Shown in pieces: positions 46,113 through 57,827 of a stretch of 64,000 nt of DNA. The translations under genes and the position numbers were made by a program. The notes under the pieces were generated by a model. That model was not told where the DNA came from. It made no database searches and worked only from the letters and a program-made list of their open reading frames with translations. The DNA is taken from positions 123,652,336-123,716,335 of the forward strand of contig NC_039360.1 in NCBI RefSeq assembly GCF_003573695.1. The letters are read 5' to 3'. Positions within the stretch are counted from its first letter, which is position 1; the number at the start of each line of letters is the position of its first letter. Source of the DNA: Papaver somniferum. Lineage: Eukaryota > Streptophyta > Magnoliopsida > Ranunculales > Papaveraceae.

Positions 46113-47039
46113 ATTGAAAAGGCGAGGGTACCTAAATATACCTCAAGCTAAAAATTTTCCTACCCATAAGTCCTTTCTCCGAAAGTGATTGTCTATGGAC
46201 AGAGTCGAGACAATACAACTAATCGGTTCACACTTCTGTGATCGTCTATGATACGAGATCGAGACAATACAACAACGAAGTATGTTTCTTGATACAAAGG
46301 TTCGGACTCAACCAAACACAATAGGATTGCTTATCAAGTAAATATTAATTAACGTTTGTCTAATTTACTTTAATTATAATAAAACAATTATAATGCGGAA
46401 ATATAAAGTAAATGACACAGCAAGATTTTGTTAATGAGGAAACCGCAAATGCAGAAAAACCCCGGGACCTTGTCCAGAATTGAATACTCTCAGGATTAAG
46501 CCGCTACACAAAATTACACCAACTTCGCATAGTTGAGACCAAGCAACTAACACTAGTACAAACCTTCACATAGGCCACGTTTTTTGGTTTACATCCTAGC
46601 CACGTTTTGGGTTATTTGCGTGGCTACTGGTCATCAACATAACTATAGCCACGTTTTGTGTTACCTTGTAGCCATAGTGCACCATTTCGTCATGGGTTTA
46701 ATCATAAACCCATCAACTGTATCCATAGGGAATTATTTGGCCATAGTTTTCAGTCTAATCCCATCACATGTAGCCGTAGATGAGAATATGGCCACATTTA
46801 AGAATTATATATGTGTCAAATGTGTAGGATGGCAATAGACACAATTATCGACCCGTGACGAAAAGATATTTATTTAGCCACTTTTTATTTATGTGTCCAT
46901 AGTACATGTTTTTTTTTTTAAATTTACATGTTAGACACGGACACATTTTTAAAAAAACATGACAAAGGATTAACATATCGTTCCTTTGACATCTGACTTA
47001 GGTTACAACTCCGGTTTTAACCCCAAACGCACCAAATCC

Positions 47040-47235
47040 AATATGGCCTTTAATCCATCTTTTGTATTCCCATTGTGCAACAACGTTCCAACAAGACTTT
47101 GGCCCACATTCTTTTCAACGTGCATGAAGTCAATACAATGTTGGACATCATTATAACGCCAATATCTAAGTAGTCGATGTCATATATTGTACCTGCTCCA
47201 GTAAGTGGTTTCCCTACCTTCCTCTTCCTCAACTG
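47040..47235 (-). pseudogene. TNP2-type CACTA transposase remnant
   Basis: The minus strand, in a frame different from the longest open one, reads HCIDFMHVEKNVGQSLVGTL followed by LHNGNTKDGLKAI. This is the conserved block around 'D-M-H-V-E-K-N-V ... G-T-L-L' of En/Spm TNP2 transposases. It is preceded in a second frame by GAGTIYDIDYL, so there is at least one frameshift. The DDE catalytic domain is absent. Confidence 0.75.
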
Positions 47236-47357
47236 AACAGTCGACTTCCTTTGATATTTTTCTGATGCGCTTCATCTTTCCACCTTTTCCAGGTGTAGCC
47301 TGCACGTCTTCCAATTGAGTATTCTTCCCCTTATTTCCCCATGGATTCTTTTCCAGG

Positions 47358-47690
47358 GTTTGTTTGAGGTTTTGGAGAATATTCCATGATACCTTACCTA
47401 TGAATGGTTAGATCCATCGTTCTAACGAAGTTTCCGAGTTATAGTAATCAACTCCCGTCCAGGTTTCGAGCTCGAAGCCACTTTCTCGAAGTCGACAGAA
47501 AAGGGTTTGTTCGAGGTTTCAGAGAATATTTCATGAAATATTACCTATGAATGGTTAGATTCATCGTTTTAACGAAGTTTTCGTGTTATAGTAGTCAACT
47601 TCCAGCCAGGTTTCGAGATCGAAGCCACTTTCTTTCCTGAAGTTGCCTGAAAATGGTTTGTTTAAGGTTTCGGAGAATATTCCGATAGAA
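47358..47690. repeat. About 150-bp tandem repeat, a little over two copies
   Basis: Units begin GTTTGTTTGAGGTTTTGGAG near 47358, 47504 and 47657, and include CTATGAATGGTTAGAT and GGTTTCGAG. Confidence 0.8.
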
Positions 47691-47699
47691 TCGATACTG

Positions 47700-48225
47700 A
47701 TCTTCTTGGTTTATAATTTGTATGCCGTTATACCACATTTGAAGTTCGAACCGACACTAAGCTTAAAATTTATCGATTTTAATTATGTATCCTGTTAAGT
47801 TCGAAGTCTGACCCCTCCAGGAGCTTATTGGTTCATTGTTTGTATGCCATTATAGCACATTTGAAGTTCGAATCGACACTGAGCTTCATAGTTATCGGTT
47901 TCAATGATGTATCCTTCTAAGTTTGAAGTATGAACCCGCTCAGAGCTTCTTCGTTCATAGTTTGTATGTCGTTATACCACATTTAAAGTTCGAATCAGCA
48001 CTGAGCTTCACATGTATCGATTTCGACGATGTATCCTGCTAAGTTGGAAGTCTGAACCCTCCCAGAGCTTCTTGGTTCATAGTTTGTATGTTGTCATACC
48101 ACATTTGAAGTTCGAATCAACACCTAAGCTTCATATTTATCGATTTCGATAATGTATCATGCTAAGTTTGACGTTAGAACCCTCCCAGAGCTTCGTGGTT
48201 CATAGTTTTTATGCTTTTTGAGTCT
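47700..48225. repeat. About 122-bp tandem repeat, a little over four copies
   Basis: Units begin near 47703, 47822, 47945, 48067 and 48190 with CTTCTTGGTTCATAGTTTGT and include CATTTGAAGTTCGAATC. Satellite-like, inside the CACTA element. Confidence 0.82.
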
Positions 48226-48470
48226 ACCAGTGTGAACTAAAGCAACTTCATGACCTGCATGACTAGTCGAAATTACTTCATAACCTATGCGACTAGTCGA
48301 AATTCAAAACGGAAGCACAAAGAGAAAGCACAAAAACGCAAAGAGAAAGCACAGAGAAAACACATTTTTCTTGATCCGTATGATAGTTTTAAATCAAATC
48401 TTTACCGTCCAAGTATTTCCACAATCCGTATGACCATACCTAATCACAATCTTTACCGTCCAAAGACTTT

Positions 48471-49240
48471 TATATAAATATTTTTTCTCTTTCTCACTTC
48501 ACTTCCCTTTCCTCGTCTTCTCATTTGATCTAGTAATCTTCCGCCTCCATCCGGAAAAAAAACTAACCTAACCACCACCATTGAGTACCTTCTCAATCTC
48601 ACTCTCTCAGTGAAAAACTTATTGATGTCGCAGATCAATAGAACTCTCTGTACAAAAACTTTAAATGATGTTTTTGAATCTCAAAGCATCTGTTGATTTT
48701 GTAGATATAGGGTTTCAGATTTCTTATTTTCTCCATCAAATCTCTTCAGGTCAATCTTCATCACCACAAACCGGAGAAATAAAGATGAACCCAACCCTCA
48801 AAAGTTCATCTGAAACCTAAACACCACCACCACATCATCTCAACCTTCATCCCCTCGAGAAACCACAAGCTTCTTCTTCTTCTCCCTTCATCTTCTTCTT
48901 CTTCACAGTCAGAAGTTGTGATTCACCAGCAACGAGGTAAAATTGATGGTTTATTTTATCATTTTTTCCATCTCTTTACTTGTAGTTTTAATTTAAATGG
49001 TTTGATTCTGATTTGATTTTGGTATTTTTTTGTGATTTAAGGGTTTTCTGATGATGATGATGATGATGATGTAAGAGTTATTAGAAGTTCAATTTGTTTA
49101 TCTTAAATGTTTTTTTACTTATTTTTGATCAATTATATTTTAGGGTTTTTAATATTGTGATGTATGTGTCTTGCAGATTGAAGTTCTAACATGAAAAAGT
49201 GAAATTCGAGAAGATCCATTTCAGATTGATTGAATATAAG
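48471..49240 (+). promoter_or_regulatory. Promoter, 5' UTR and first intron-like region in CACTA
   Basis: TATATAAATA at 48471-48480 is followed by a CT-rich leader. A plausible first intron has the donor GAG|GTAAAA at 48937 and the acceptor TTGCAG at 49176, with (GAT)7 near 49052-49072. This looks like the front end of a captured plant gene. The upstream coding exons of AIP2 are not recognisable, so it could come from a different gene. Confidence 0.45.
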
Positions 49241-50049
49241 ATGGGTTCAACCCATCCGTGTGGGATTGAAGATAAAATGGGTTTGATTGTTCCGGTGAAG
49301 GTGACAGATGTGATGTGGAAAATCTGAAGAACTAGGGTTTGAATTAAAAGATTATGATGATCCTAGTGGTGTTTTAGTCTGCAATGGTGTATGCTCTAAA
49401 ACTTGTATGGACTGAATTATAGTAGCTGTAGATGATGGCTGAGCAGATACAAGCAGTTCAAGTTGGTGTTAGTGGTACTGCAATGTCTTCGTCTGTTTCT
49501 TCTGTGTTTGTGAAGTGCACTGCTACTGGAAACCTTTATTTGATGAGGTTGTAGTTAAAGAATATCATGTTTACATGTCTCAGTGAATGTGTTTGTTTAA
49601 ATTCTCTTCTATGCAAGAGAAAGAATGCTTAGCTTTATGTGGTAATCAAGTATGGTAGATCGATATTCTCTTGGTGAAATCTAACATTTAAGTAGTCTAG
49701 CTTTATCTTTTGTTTAAAAAAGTCACGAATTAGCTTTTGTTTAGAAATGTACCCCTGCTTTTGTTTAAATAGTCTTGCTTGCATTTTCCATTAGTAAACT
49801 ATGGTAAGATTCTTTCGTTACGTAACTATTCTTTTTTAGCAATTAGCAGGGGTACATATTTCCTTCATTCTCAAGGTATATAGGCTTGGTTATTGTTTTA
49901 GTCCACCACATAAAAATCTACTAAAGTTTTCCTAGTGTATCGAGTCACTAGATTAAGATTTTACTTGTTCGCTTGTCTCTTCTTGTATCTATGCTCTATT
50001 TAGTTTAAGTTGAGTTATAATTGAATTCCAAAAGAAAGTGATAATGCAG

Positions 50050-50168
50050 GTGAAAGTGATTCGCAGGAATATGATACAGATTTGGATGGGCAGAAAGAAT
50101 CCGATGAAACTGGAACAGATTCAAGCCCACCTTCAACTCAAGATGAGAAAATGGATCTAGATGATTAA
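50050..50168 (+). pseudogene. Acidic C-terminal exon of an unidentified protein
   Basis: After an AATGCAG acceptor the frame reads GESDSQEYDTDLDGQKESDE and on through TDSSPPSTQDEKMDLDD to TAA at 50166. It is rich in Ser/Asp/Glu and followed by 3' UTR-like sequence. It lies between the promoter-like region and the RING exons, so the CACTA element may carry pieces of two genes. Confidence 0.4.
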
Positions 50169-50636
50169 GAGTGGTATACATGTACAGAAATTACCAAATT
50201 TTCTTTCCACCAGGTTTTGTTTTCCTGAGATGGAAATCAAAAGTTATTTAGGCTGCAACAACCTCTTCGTCGGATGAAATTAGTTGCTGGATTGTGACTG
50301 CCGTCTCAAAGTTTTGATTTGAGGGTGAGATACATTTCTTTCTCTTGTAGATATACAAGCAGCTCTATAAATAAGGTATGTGTCCTCCTCTCAGTTGATG
50401 GATGAGTTCGTTCGTACCATAGAACGATTCCCTCGCTTGCAAGAACTTTGTTAAGCTATAGAAGCTTCACTGCAGGTATTGTTAATCTTTCGTTGGATTG
50501 TTTCTTCCTTTTGTGTTTCATAGATATGGATACAAAGTGTGCGAATGTCAATGATCTAAGTCCCTTGGGAGGCTAAGTTGGGCTGATTAATTAGGAGGCT
50601 TCTTATGTAACCTTGTTATTTTGTTTTATGATGTAG

Positions 50637-51053
50637 ATTCTTGGTTCTCCTACTCTGAGAGAGCCTCTAGCAAGGAAGTGGTTGCAAACCTTCCAACAAT
50701 CATTGTGACAGAGGAAACCTTAACGAGGTTGAGCCTTGGTATAGAATGTGCTGTTTGCAGCGAGAACTTGGTTATAAATGACAAAATGCAGGAATCGCCT
50801 TGCAAGCACTTGTGTCACCCTCTCTGTTTGATGCCATGGATGGTAATTAGTCCTCTTTGATCACATTATAAACTTTAATTGATCCTCTTGTAAATTTTTT
50901 ACTTAGGTGGTTTACCAGAATCTAAAATTTACTTTTATGTAATGGCAACAGGAAAAACATAACACATGCCCAGTTTGCAGACATGAACTTCCTACGGATA
51001 ATCAAGCGTATGAGAGCTGGAAAGAGAGTGAGAAAGAGGCTGAAAAAGCGTAA
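50637..51053 (+). pseudogene. AIP2-like: AIP2-like RING-H2 E3 ubiquitin ligase, C-terminal fragment
   Basis: Two exons joined by a 109-bp GT-AG intron (50843-50951). Exon 1 includes ASSKEVVANLPTIIVTEETL, then CAVC, PCKHLCHPLC and the tryptophan of MPW. Exon 2 gives EKHNTCPVCRHELPTDNQAY and then a Lys/Glu-rich tail. All eight zinc ligands of the C3H2C3 RING are present, and the spacing and flanking residues match plant AIP2, the ligase that targets ABI3 in abscisic acid signalling. The N-terminal two-thirds is missing and the tail ends at TAA (51051), earlier than in AIP2. An expressed product could be a stand-alone RING, but expression is not shown. I call it a transduplicated fragment. Confidence 0.8.
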
Positions 51054-53976
51054 AGGGATGCATCAAATTATGTATGTTGAGACTCAATTAACTTTAGATA
51101 ATAAACAAACTTGGGTCTTTGTATAGCAGTTTACCAAATTTTTAAAAGCAATTATAATAGATGTAGCAGAACCAATAATGGTGTTACTATCAGAGTTTAC
51201 TCTTGTTTATATAAAATCTTAAGATTCGATAACTGTTGAGATCTTAGACTGGTTCAAGTGTTTGAATGCTGTCACATATTGAGACGTTTATCATATTGTG
51301 AATAAAAATTATTTTGGTTCAATTCTAATTTTAGTCTTGATTAATTTTTTATGGATGGTTATTTAGGTGAGTTTTGCTACAAATAATAAAAGAGGGGGGC
51401 CAATAGGTCCCTGAAGATAAATTGAGCGATAAAAATTGCAATTTTTTCGAGTGACTAAAAGCTAATATTTGCCACGTTGAATACGTTTTGTGTAATTTTA
51501 TAAAGGTTATCGCCATGGTTTGTGGTATCCTATGTGTCCAAAAGGTGAACAATAGCTACATTCAAAACACTTGATGTGTCTTTCGAAAAAATTTAGCCAC
51601 GGTGCTACAAATTTTTAGTAGCCATAACTTATTAATTGGCCATGTAAAATGTTTATCATGTGTCCAAAAATATGGATGGCCATGGTACCATAGATTAAAC
51701 GTGACTACAAATCATGTATTAGCCATGTTAAATTATTTTTCGTGTGTCCAAATGATAGAGATGGCCATGGTTGAGAAAAATTAGTGTGACTGCAACTCAT
51801 GAATTGGCCATAATAAAATGAATTTCGCGTGTCCAATTGATGACAAAAGCCACGGCTATAATAAAATTCACGTGACTTTAAGGTAAACTTTAGCCACATA
51901 TAATTAAATTATGTGTCTATAAAGATCCTATGGCCATGGTGATAGTGAAAATGCTTAACTACAAAAAAAATATTGAGTACCATATAGACACGGTTTTAGA
52001 GTTATGGCCATGGTAAATCATATTTTATAGCCACTCAAAGTTTATGTAGCCATAGGGATACCTTTTTGTCTCGGCACCTGATGCCACATTTTTGGAGTGA
52101 AAAAAATCCATGACCAAAAGCCTATGGACACGGTGATTAAGTGTGGCCAATGTAAAGATTTGTACTAGTGTAAACCTATAGTTCACCTAGTTCCGTCTGT
52201 ATTCCCACGCCTCCAACTTATAAATAAGTCACGTACTTGGAACAATTCCTTTTGTTCGTATTCCAAACAGTAAAGGAACAACAAATCTGTTTGGTATCAA
52301 CTCTATTCAACCAAGTGATATGATTCAGACAAAGGCTCTTCCGTTTATTTAACATAAACTCCTTCGTCAGGTCCTTAGATCTATCTTATGTTCAATTATC
52401 GAAGTAATCGTTTAAGATTAATCCAACAACACTTTTTTAATCCAAAAAATTGTGTTGATGCCGATTTACTCAATTAACCCATCCAATCTAGCACAAGGAT
52501 AAACCGATTATTAATTGGATCCTATTTTACCAAATCAAGTATTGTGCACACCAAATATTATAAAACCCAAGTCAGATCTTCAATATCTTCTTTGTCTTCA
52601 AAGCTTCTTAAATCTTCTATAAAAACTTGCACACAATCACTTGAATCTCTTGTGATCAATCACGTATAAAATGGAGTCTGTTAACAATGGATTATCACAA
52701 GATCGTCTTTAGAACTCACAACAGTCTAAAGATCCCTGTCGAAACTCTGAACTAGTTTGAGTAAATCTTATATCAGAAGAGAAGATTCTCAAGAATAAAC
52801 AAACTAGGTGCAATCATATTTCAACCACCGTTAGTCAATCAAATCAATCGTAAACAAAAGATAAACCGCAATTATCTAGTTTCCCACCAACGGTACACGC
52901 TAGAGCTTCTCAATCCCAAAGAAGACTTTAAACTGAGCGACCGTAAGATATTTCGCCTAATTAGGTTACTCTCCTCTCCGAATAGGCGGCTACACCAGTA
53001 ACAACAACAAAAGAGGAAGTCGGTTGTTACGAAGGATTAGTTTGCTAGAAAGGAAAACTTCAAGTATTTATAGACAAGGAAGTTTGGACACCAAGGAATT
53101 TCCAAAACCGAAAATATTCTCAAGTTATTCTTTAAAGCAAAAATTTGGTTTTCATAATTCCTGGAAACGCTCTGTCCAAAAATAATGATCAAAATCTCTC
53201 GGGAAATCTAATTAGTAAATGCACATTACTAATTATGGAAGTTCCCTACAAAATGAAATTAATAACCTTAATTAAAAGATTCTTAACTTACTTATGTTTT
53301 GATCATGGGATTCTCTTCCCTTAGACGTTAAGGAATATCTTTGAACAATTAAAGAAATAAACATTCACAACACATGTTCAAAGTATGTCGACATCCTTAC
53401 TTTGTAAGTTCTCTTTCACACTTACAACCTTGAAACCGATTTTCCATGCTTCCAAACAAGTTTAAAAATGGTTCATCTGACTTTAAAGAACTATGTGATT
53501 TATCAAACCAACATTCAATCACAATCATGGGTTTAACAGTTCTACCAAAACAAGTTTCGGTTCTACCTCCATGTGAGTACTGTGCATAATCACACTAGCT
53601 TTCCAAAATTCGATTGACTAGGTACTAGGATCGGTTCTCAACATATATATGGTATCTAACTTATATGTGTTGCACATGTCCATATGATCGGTTCCCCTTT
53701 GCCTAAAAACGTGTTGCACATGTCCATAGGATCGATTCCCCTTTCTGCTATAAACCTTGATGCACCCTATACAAGGATCGGTTCCCCTTTGTGATGTACT
53801 GCACCTCTTACTAGGATCGGTTCCCCTTTCCCATATTTGGTCAGTCAAAACACAAACTCGATCATACCATCTCAGGTGATTACTTAAGATCGGTTTCGCT
53901 AATAAAAGTCATACCAATACATAAGTCAGGCCTTTGTGAATAGTTCTACCAAGAACACAAAAAAGTTGTGAGCGGG

Positions 53977-54526
53977 AAGAGAATCTGAAAATACTTCTGA
54001 AACTGGAGCTCTTTCAGTTTGGATAGAAGTAGACGGTATAGCAGACTTTTCTGAACATCCTTGAATGTAGATTTTACTCAAGAGATGTCTAATTTCTAAA
54101 GCATCCTTTTTAAGTTTTGCCTCAAGTAAGATATGAGTTGATCGAACTTCAGGATTTTCCTTATAAGAAGCCTTTTCAATTGAGCCACAGTCTTTTACTA
54201 CACCAAGAAGGACATTGACATGTTTTTTTAACTGTTTGAATCTATCAACTTGAATTTTAACAAGATTTAGAATTAGTTTACTCTCTCTAGCCGTTTTCTG
54301 TTGAAAAACAGAGTCAGATTCATTAAGAAAACACATGTCAGTGTTAGTCTGTTTCATTTGAACACTAGGTTCGTCTATAACAGATATTGAGGGATCTTTC
54401 TCTTTAACAGACTTACTAGAAACATAGTCTTTATTTCTGGTGACGCGTTTATCAGAGATAGTACCTTTGTCCATAGAGTCAGATTGCCACAAACACAGAC
54501 TTTTGAGGTCTTGAACGTGTTTGCCT
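53977..54526 (-). pseudogene. Element C gag-like ORF, N-terminal part
   Basis: The minus strand runs from about 54492 and includes ISDKRVTRNKDYVSSKSVKE and LILNLVKIQVDRFKQLKKHV, then KKDALEIRHLLSKIYIQGCS, matching element B over its first half. Similarity to B stops where element A begins. Compared with B, about 540 bp between this part and 35469-35659 are missing. Confidence 0.7.
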
Positions 54527-54538
54527 GCTCTGATACCA
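54527..54538 (-). promoter_or_regulatory. Element C primer-binding site, tRNA-iMet
   Basis: The minus strand reads TGGTATCAGAGC, next to the LTR start at 54541. Confidence 0.9.
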
Positions 54539-54540
54539 AT

Positions 54541-56559
54541 TGAAAATGCGGGGGTCTAATAACCTCACCCAATATTTCGATTAGCAATCTGTATGGACTA
54601 ACTCGAATATACTTTTAAGAGAATCAACTAGACAGTCAAACTTAATCTTAATAAAAAGTATATCAAAGAGTTAATATCTCTACCTCTCGATTTGATCTAT
54701 ACTCAAGCAAATAGAAATCTGCGAGTCTTTATCAAATATAAGAGATATAAACTTGGATGGTACCAAAGACCAATATCCAAGGATCAATCAATTTCTAATC
54801 AACAACCAAAGGTTGGATTTCACAATTGATCGATACAACACACAACCTGTGATATTTCAATTATATAACAAAATATAATGCGGAATAGAAATAACACAGA
54901 CACCAGAAGTTTTGTTAACGAGGAAACCGCAAATGCAGAAAAACCCCGGGACCTAGTCCAGATTGAACACCACATTGTATTAAGACGTTACAGACACTAG
55001 CCTACTATAATCTAACTTCGGTCTGGACTGTAGTTGAACCCTAATCAATCTCACACTGAATCAAGGTACAGTTCCTCTCCTTGCGTCTCTGATCCCAGCA
55101 GGATACTACGCACTTGATTCCCTTAGCTGATCTCACCCACAACCAAGAGTTTCTACGACCCAAAGTCGAAGACTTTAATAAACAAATCTGTATCACACAG
55201 AAAAGTCTACGATAATAGATAAATCTGTCTCCCACATATAAACCTACGAGTTCGTCTTTTGATAAAATCAAGGTGAACAAGAACTAATTGATAACCCGGA
55301 CTTATATTCCCGAAGAACAGCCTAGAATTATCAATAATCTTAATCGTATGGTAGCGAAACAAGATATTGCGGAATCACAAACGATGAGACGGAGATGTTT
55401 GTGATTTCTTTTTATCTTTCCCTATCAGAGATATAATCTCAAGCCAATCTTTCAATTGAACTCGTACGATAGAAAATGGAAAGATCACATCGCTCAACTA
55501 CAAGAGAAGTAGTTTCGTCTGGCTTCACATTCCCAAGGAAGTCTTTAAGTCGTTAACCTACAGGGTCTCGAGAAGAAACCTAAGGTTAAAGGAGAATCAA
55601 CTCTAGCTAAACCAACTAGTATCACACAAGAGGTGTGGGGATTAGTTTTTCCAGTTGCTAGAGTTCTCCTTTATATAGTTTTCAAATCAGGGTTTGCAAT
55701 CAATGTTAGCTTAGTAACAAAGCATTCAATATTCACCGTTAGATGAAAACCTGATCTAACCAAGCTAATATCTTTCAACCGTGAGATCGAAACTTAGCTT
55801 GTCACACACAAATGAAATGTATTTCATTTAGGTTTGAGTAACCTTACCTAAACGTGTACACTTAGTTGGTTCACAAATAGTTAACCAATGGTTATCCATA
55901 TGAGCACTTTCATATTAACCGTATTCATCTTTCTCATAACTAGTTCAAATGACTTCAAGAGAACTAGTTGAAGAGTTGTTCAATTGCTTAGGTCTTTATG
56001 CATAGACACAATTGAAACAAAATCGGTTTGATTCATTTGAATCAATTCATGAACAATATAGCCACGGTTTGCAAAGATTGCATTCCTTATAATTTATTGT
56101 TTAAGTTCATGACCTACCGATTTGAGAAATAACCAGCTTGGGTACGCGTACGGGTATGCGTACCTTAGCTACTGGATTTGAGTTTCCAAACTCAACAGAA
56201 TTTTTCGGGAGGAAAAGTTCCGCCAGTACGGGTACGCATACCCAACCTGTCTCCTTTACCAATACTGTATGCACACATATGCACACACTTGGTTTCCGGC
56301 ACATGGATTTATACACTAATGTGCGAACACACTATATATGCTTATATCCATAGATGGTAATCTCAACTCCACATTTCAATCATTGAAACATTCTTCTATA
56401 ATGTTATAACAGTCGTTATTCACAATTATCGTCATCAAAGCTATTTTAAAGATTGAAACGTCATCATGACTTTCGTCACGGATAAAGATGAAAAATGGTT
56501 AAAGCGAAATCTTACCAACACATATTTCGATAAATAGATAGACGAATAAACTCGACTCG
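54541..56559 (-). repeat. LTR C (Copia, B family), truncated
   Basis: Starts TGAAAATGCGGGGGTC and follows LTR B closely. Similarity is lost after CTCGACTCG at 56559. It shows the site where E3 inserted in LTR B as uninterrupted (near 55990-56010). Confidence 0.85.
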
Positions 56560-56574
56560 TCTGAGCAAATATTG

Positions 56575-56950
56575 TAAATTCGATGAATTGTTGAATATTG
56601 AATTTAATCAATATTCGACGGTAAATTACTGAATATTGATAGTTACATCAATATTCGAGCATTTGAGCAATTATTGCTCATTCGACAAATTACTGAATGT
56701 TGATAGTTGGATCAAGATTCGAGCAACTGAGCAAGTATTGCTCAATTCGATAAATCACTGAATATTGATAGTTGGATCAATATTTGAGCAATTGAGCAAG
56801 TATTGCTCGATTCGATAAATTACTGAATATTGGCAGTTGGATTAATATTCGAGCAATTAAGCACGTATTGCTCGATTTGATAAATTACTGAATATTGACA
56901 GTTGGATCAATATTCGAGCAATTGAGCAAGTATTGCTCATTAGATGAATT
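56575..56950. repeat. 65-bp tandem repeat with internal dyad
   Basis: TATTGCTC recurs at about 56736, 56801, 56866 and 56931, with a more diverged copy before these. Each unit contains GAGCAATTGAGCAAG...TTGCTC, a short inverted repeat, and TACTGAATATTGATAGTTGG. Confidence 0.85.
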
Positions 56951-57719
56951 ATTGGTAACGTGACCGAATAAAATATTAATTAAAATATTGGTAGCCTACC
57001 AAATATTATGTACTTAATCCAGATGTTGATTGCTGGGTCAACATAAATTTATTAGTGTTTGAAATTGCTCAAAATCATGATTTGCGGAGCATTTGTTCGA
57101 AACCCTAATTTTGATCAATTGTTCATCAATTGATGATTTCTTGAAAATAGGCCACTGAGTGTAGGAGTGACCGGCTACATGGGATGATGGACGACCATGT
57201 CGCGCCCAAGTGCTCGAGTGAGCGTGCACCAAAGTCCTTTGTTGACTGGTTGGTGAAAGAATGATTAAATGCTGGTTTAATCACTTATTAGAATAGTGCT
57301 CGTCTGAGCATTAGATGATGAAACCTAACTATGGAAATGTGAGGGACCGGCCAAGGGAGTATAGAACCGACCCTTGGTGGTGTGGGACCAGCTGACGGTC
57401 AATTGAGCAAATTCCAAGTTGGTTGGAAAGAGTTTGCACCCAATTTGAGCAATTGAGCAAATTACGTCAGAATTATAAAGATGTGTGGGATCGGATCCTT
57501 GCAAGCCTTAGGGTCGTCCTTGGTCGGTCAAGTAAGCATGCACGTGTCACCATGATGCTCGTGTTTCAGTCCTGAGAGTTTCAGTATTTTCTGGTGTGCG
57601 TTTGAGCAATATTTTGGGTTTTCAGAAGAGTTTGATCTTTGACTGAAATTCTTGATTTTGCTCGAATGAGCAAGTAGAACTTTGCTCATTTGATCAATAT
57701 TTTGATAATATTAAAATAA
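56951..57719. other. Unassigned DNA with scattered GAGCAA/TTGCTC motifs
   Basis: No gene or known element. The short motif of the preceding array recurs irregularly. Confidence 0.4.
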
Positions 57720-57721
57720 TA

Positions 57722-57825
57722 CTCCCTCCGTTTCTGGAAAAGAGAGACTTTCACTTTTTCAATTTGGCCTATTCTTAGGCTAAAATGAAAAAGTGACAGT
57801 ATCTCTTTTCCAAAAACAGAGGGAG
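57722..57825. mobile_element. Stowaway MITE (Tc1/mariner), 104 bp
   Basis: Starts CTCCCTCCGTTTCTGGAAAA and ends as the approximate reverse complement (CTTTTCCAAAAACAGAGGGAG), with TA on each side (57720-57721, 57826-57827). This is the classic Stowaway terminal sequence and duplication. Confidence 0.93.
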
Positions 57826-57827
57826 TA

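Larger units (their letters stand above)
46551..52170. mobile_element. Non-autonomous CACTA transposon carrying an AIP2-like fragment
   Basis: 5620 bp. The ends CACTAGTACAAA...TTTGTACTAGTG form a 28-bp terminal inverted repeat with about three mismatches, flanked by the 3-bp duplication TAA (46548-46550, 52171-52173). The other LTR of element A shows the empty site (GCAACTAAACC near 36091). GCCACG/GCCATGG-rich subterminal repeats lie at 46575-46930 and 51470-52150. Inside are a TNP2 transposase remnant, two tandem arrays, a promoter-like region, an acidic tail exon and a RING-H2 exon pair. The transposase is far from complete, so mobility would need an outside source. Confidence 0.92.
35660..53976 (-). 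mobile_element. Copia element A, pol-less, with two nested insertions
   Basis: Minus strand. Right (5') LTR 46115-53976 minus the CACTA element; primer site 46101-46112; gag 46072-44383; short second ORF 44170-43876; purine tracts; left (3') LTR 35660-41915 minus a solo LTR. Only about 200 bp separate gag and the second ORF, so the whole pol is gone. The right LTR breaks off at 53976, about 590 bp short of its expected end. Confidence 0.88.
46115..53976 (-). repeat. Element A 5' LTR, interrupted by CACTA and truncated
   Basis: 46115-46550 and 52171-53976 together align with 35660-37898 of the other LTR. Similarity stops after TGAGCGG at 53976, where gag-like sequence of element C begins. Confidence 0.88.

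Noticed and set aside
47740..48130. GTTCGAATC/GTTCGAACC boxes resembling tRNA T-loops
   Set aside because: They recur every 122 bp as part of a tandem repeat, and no acceptor or anticodon stem surrounds them.
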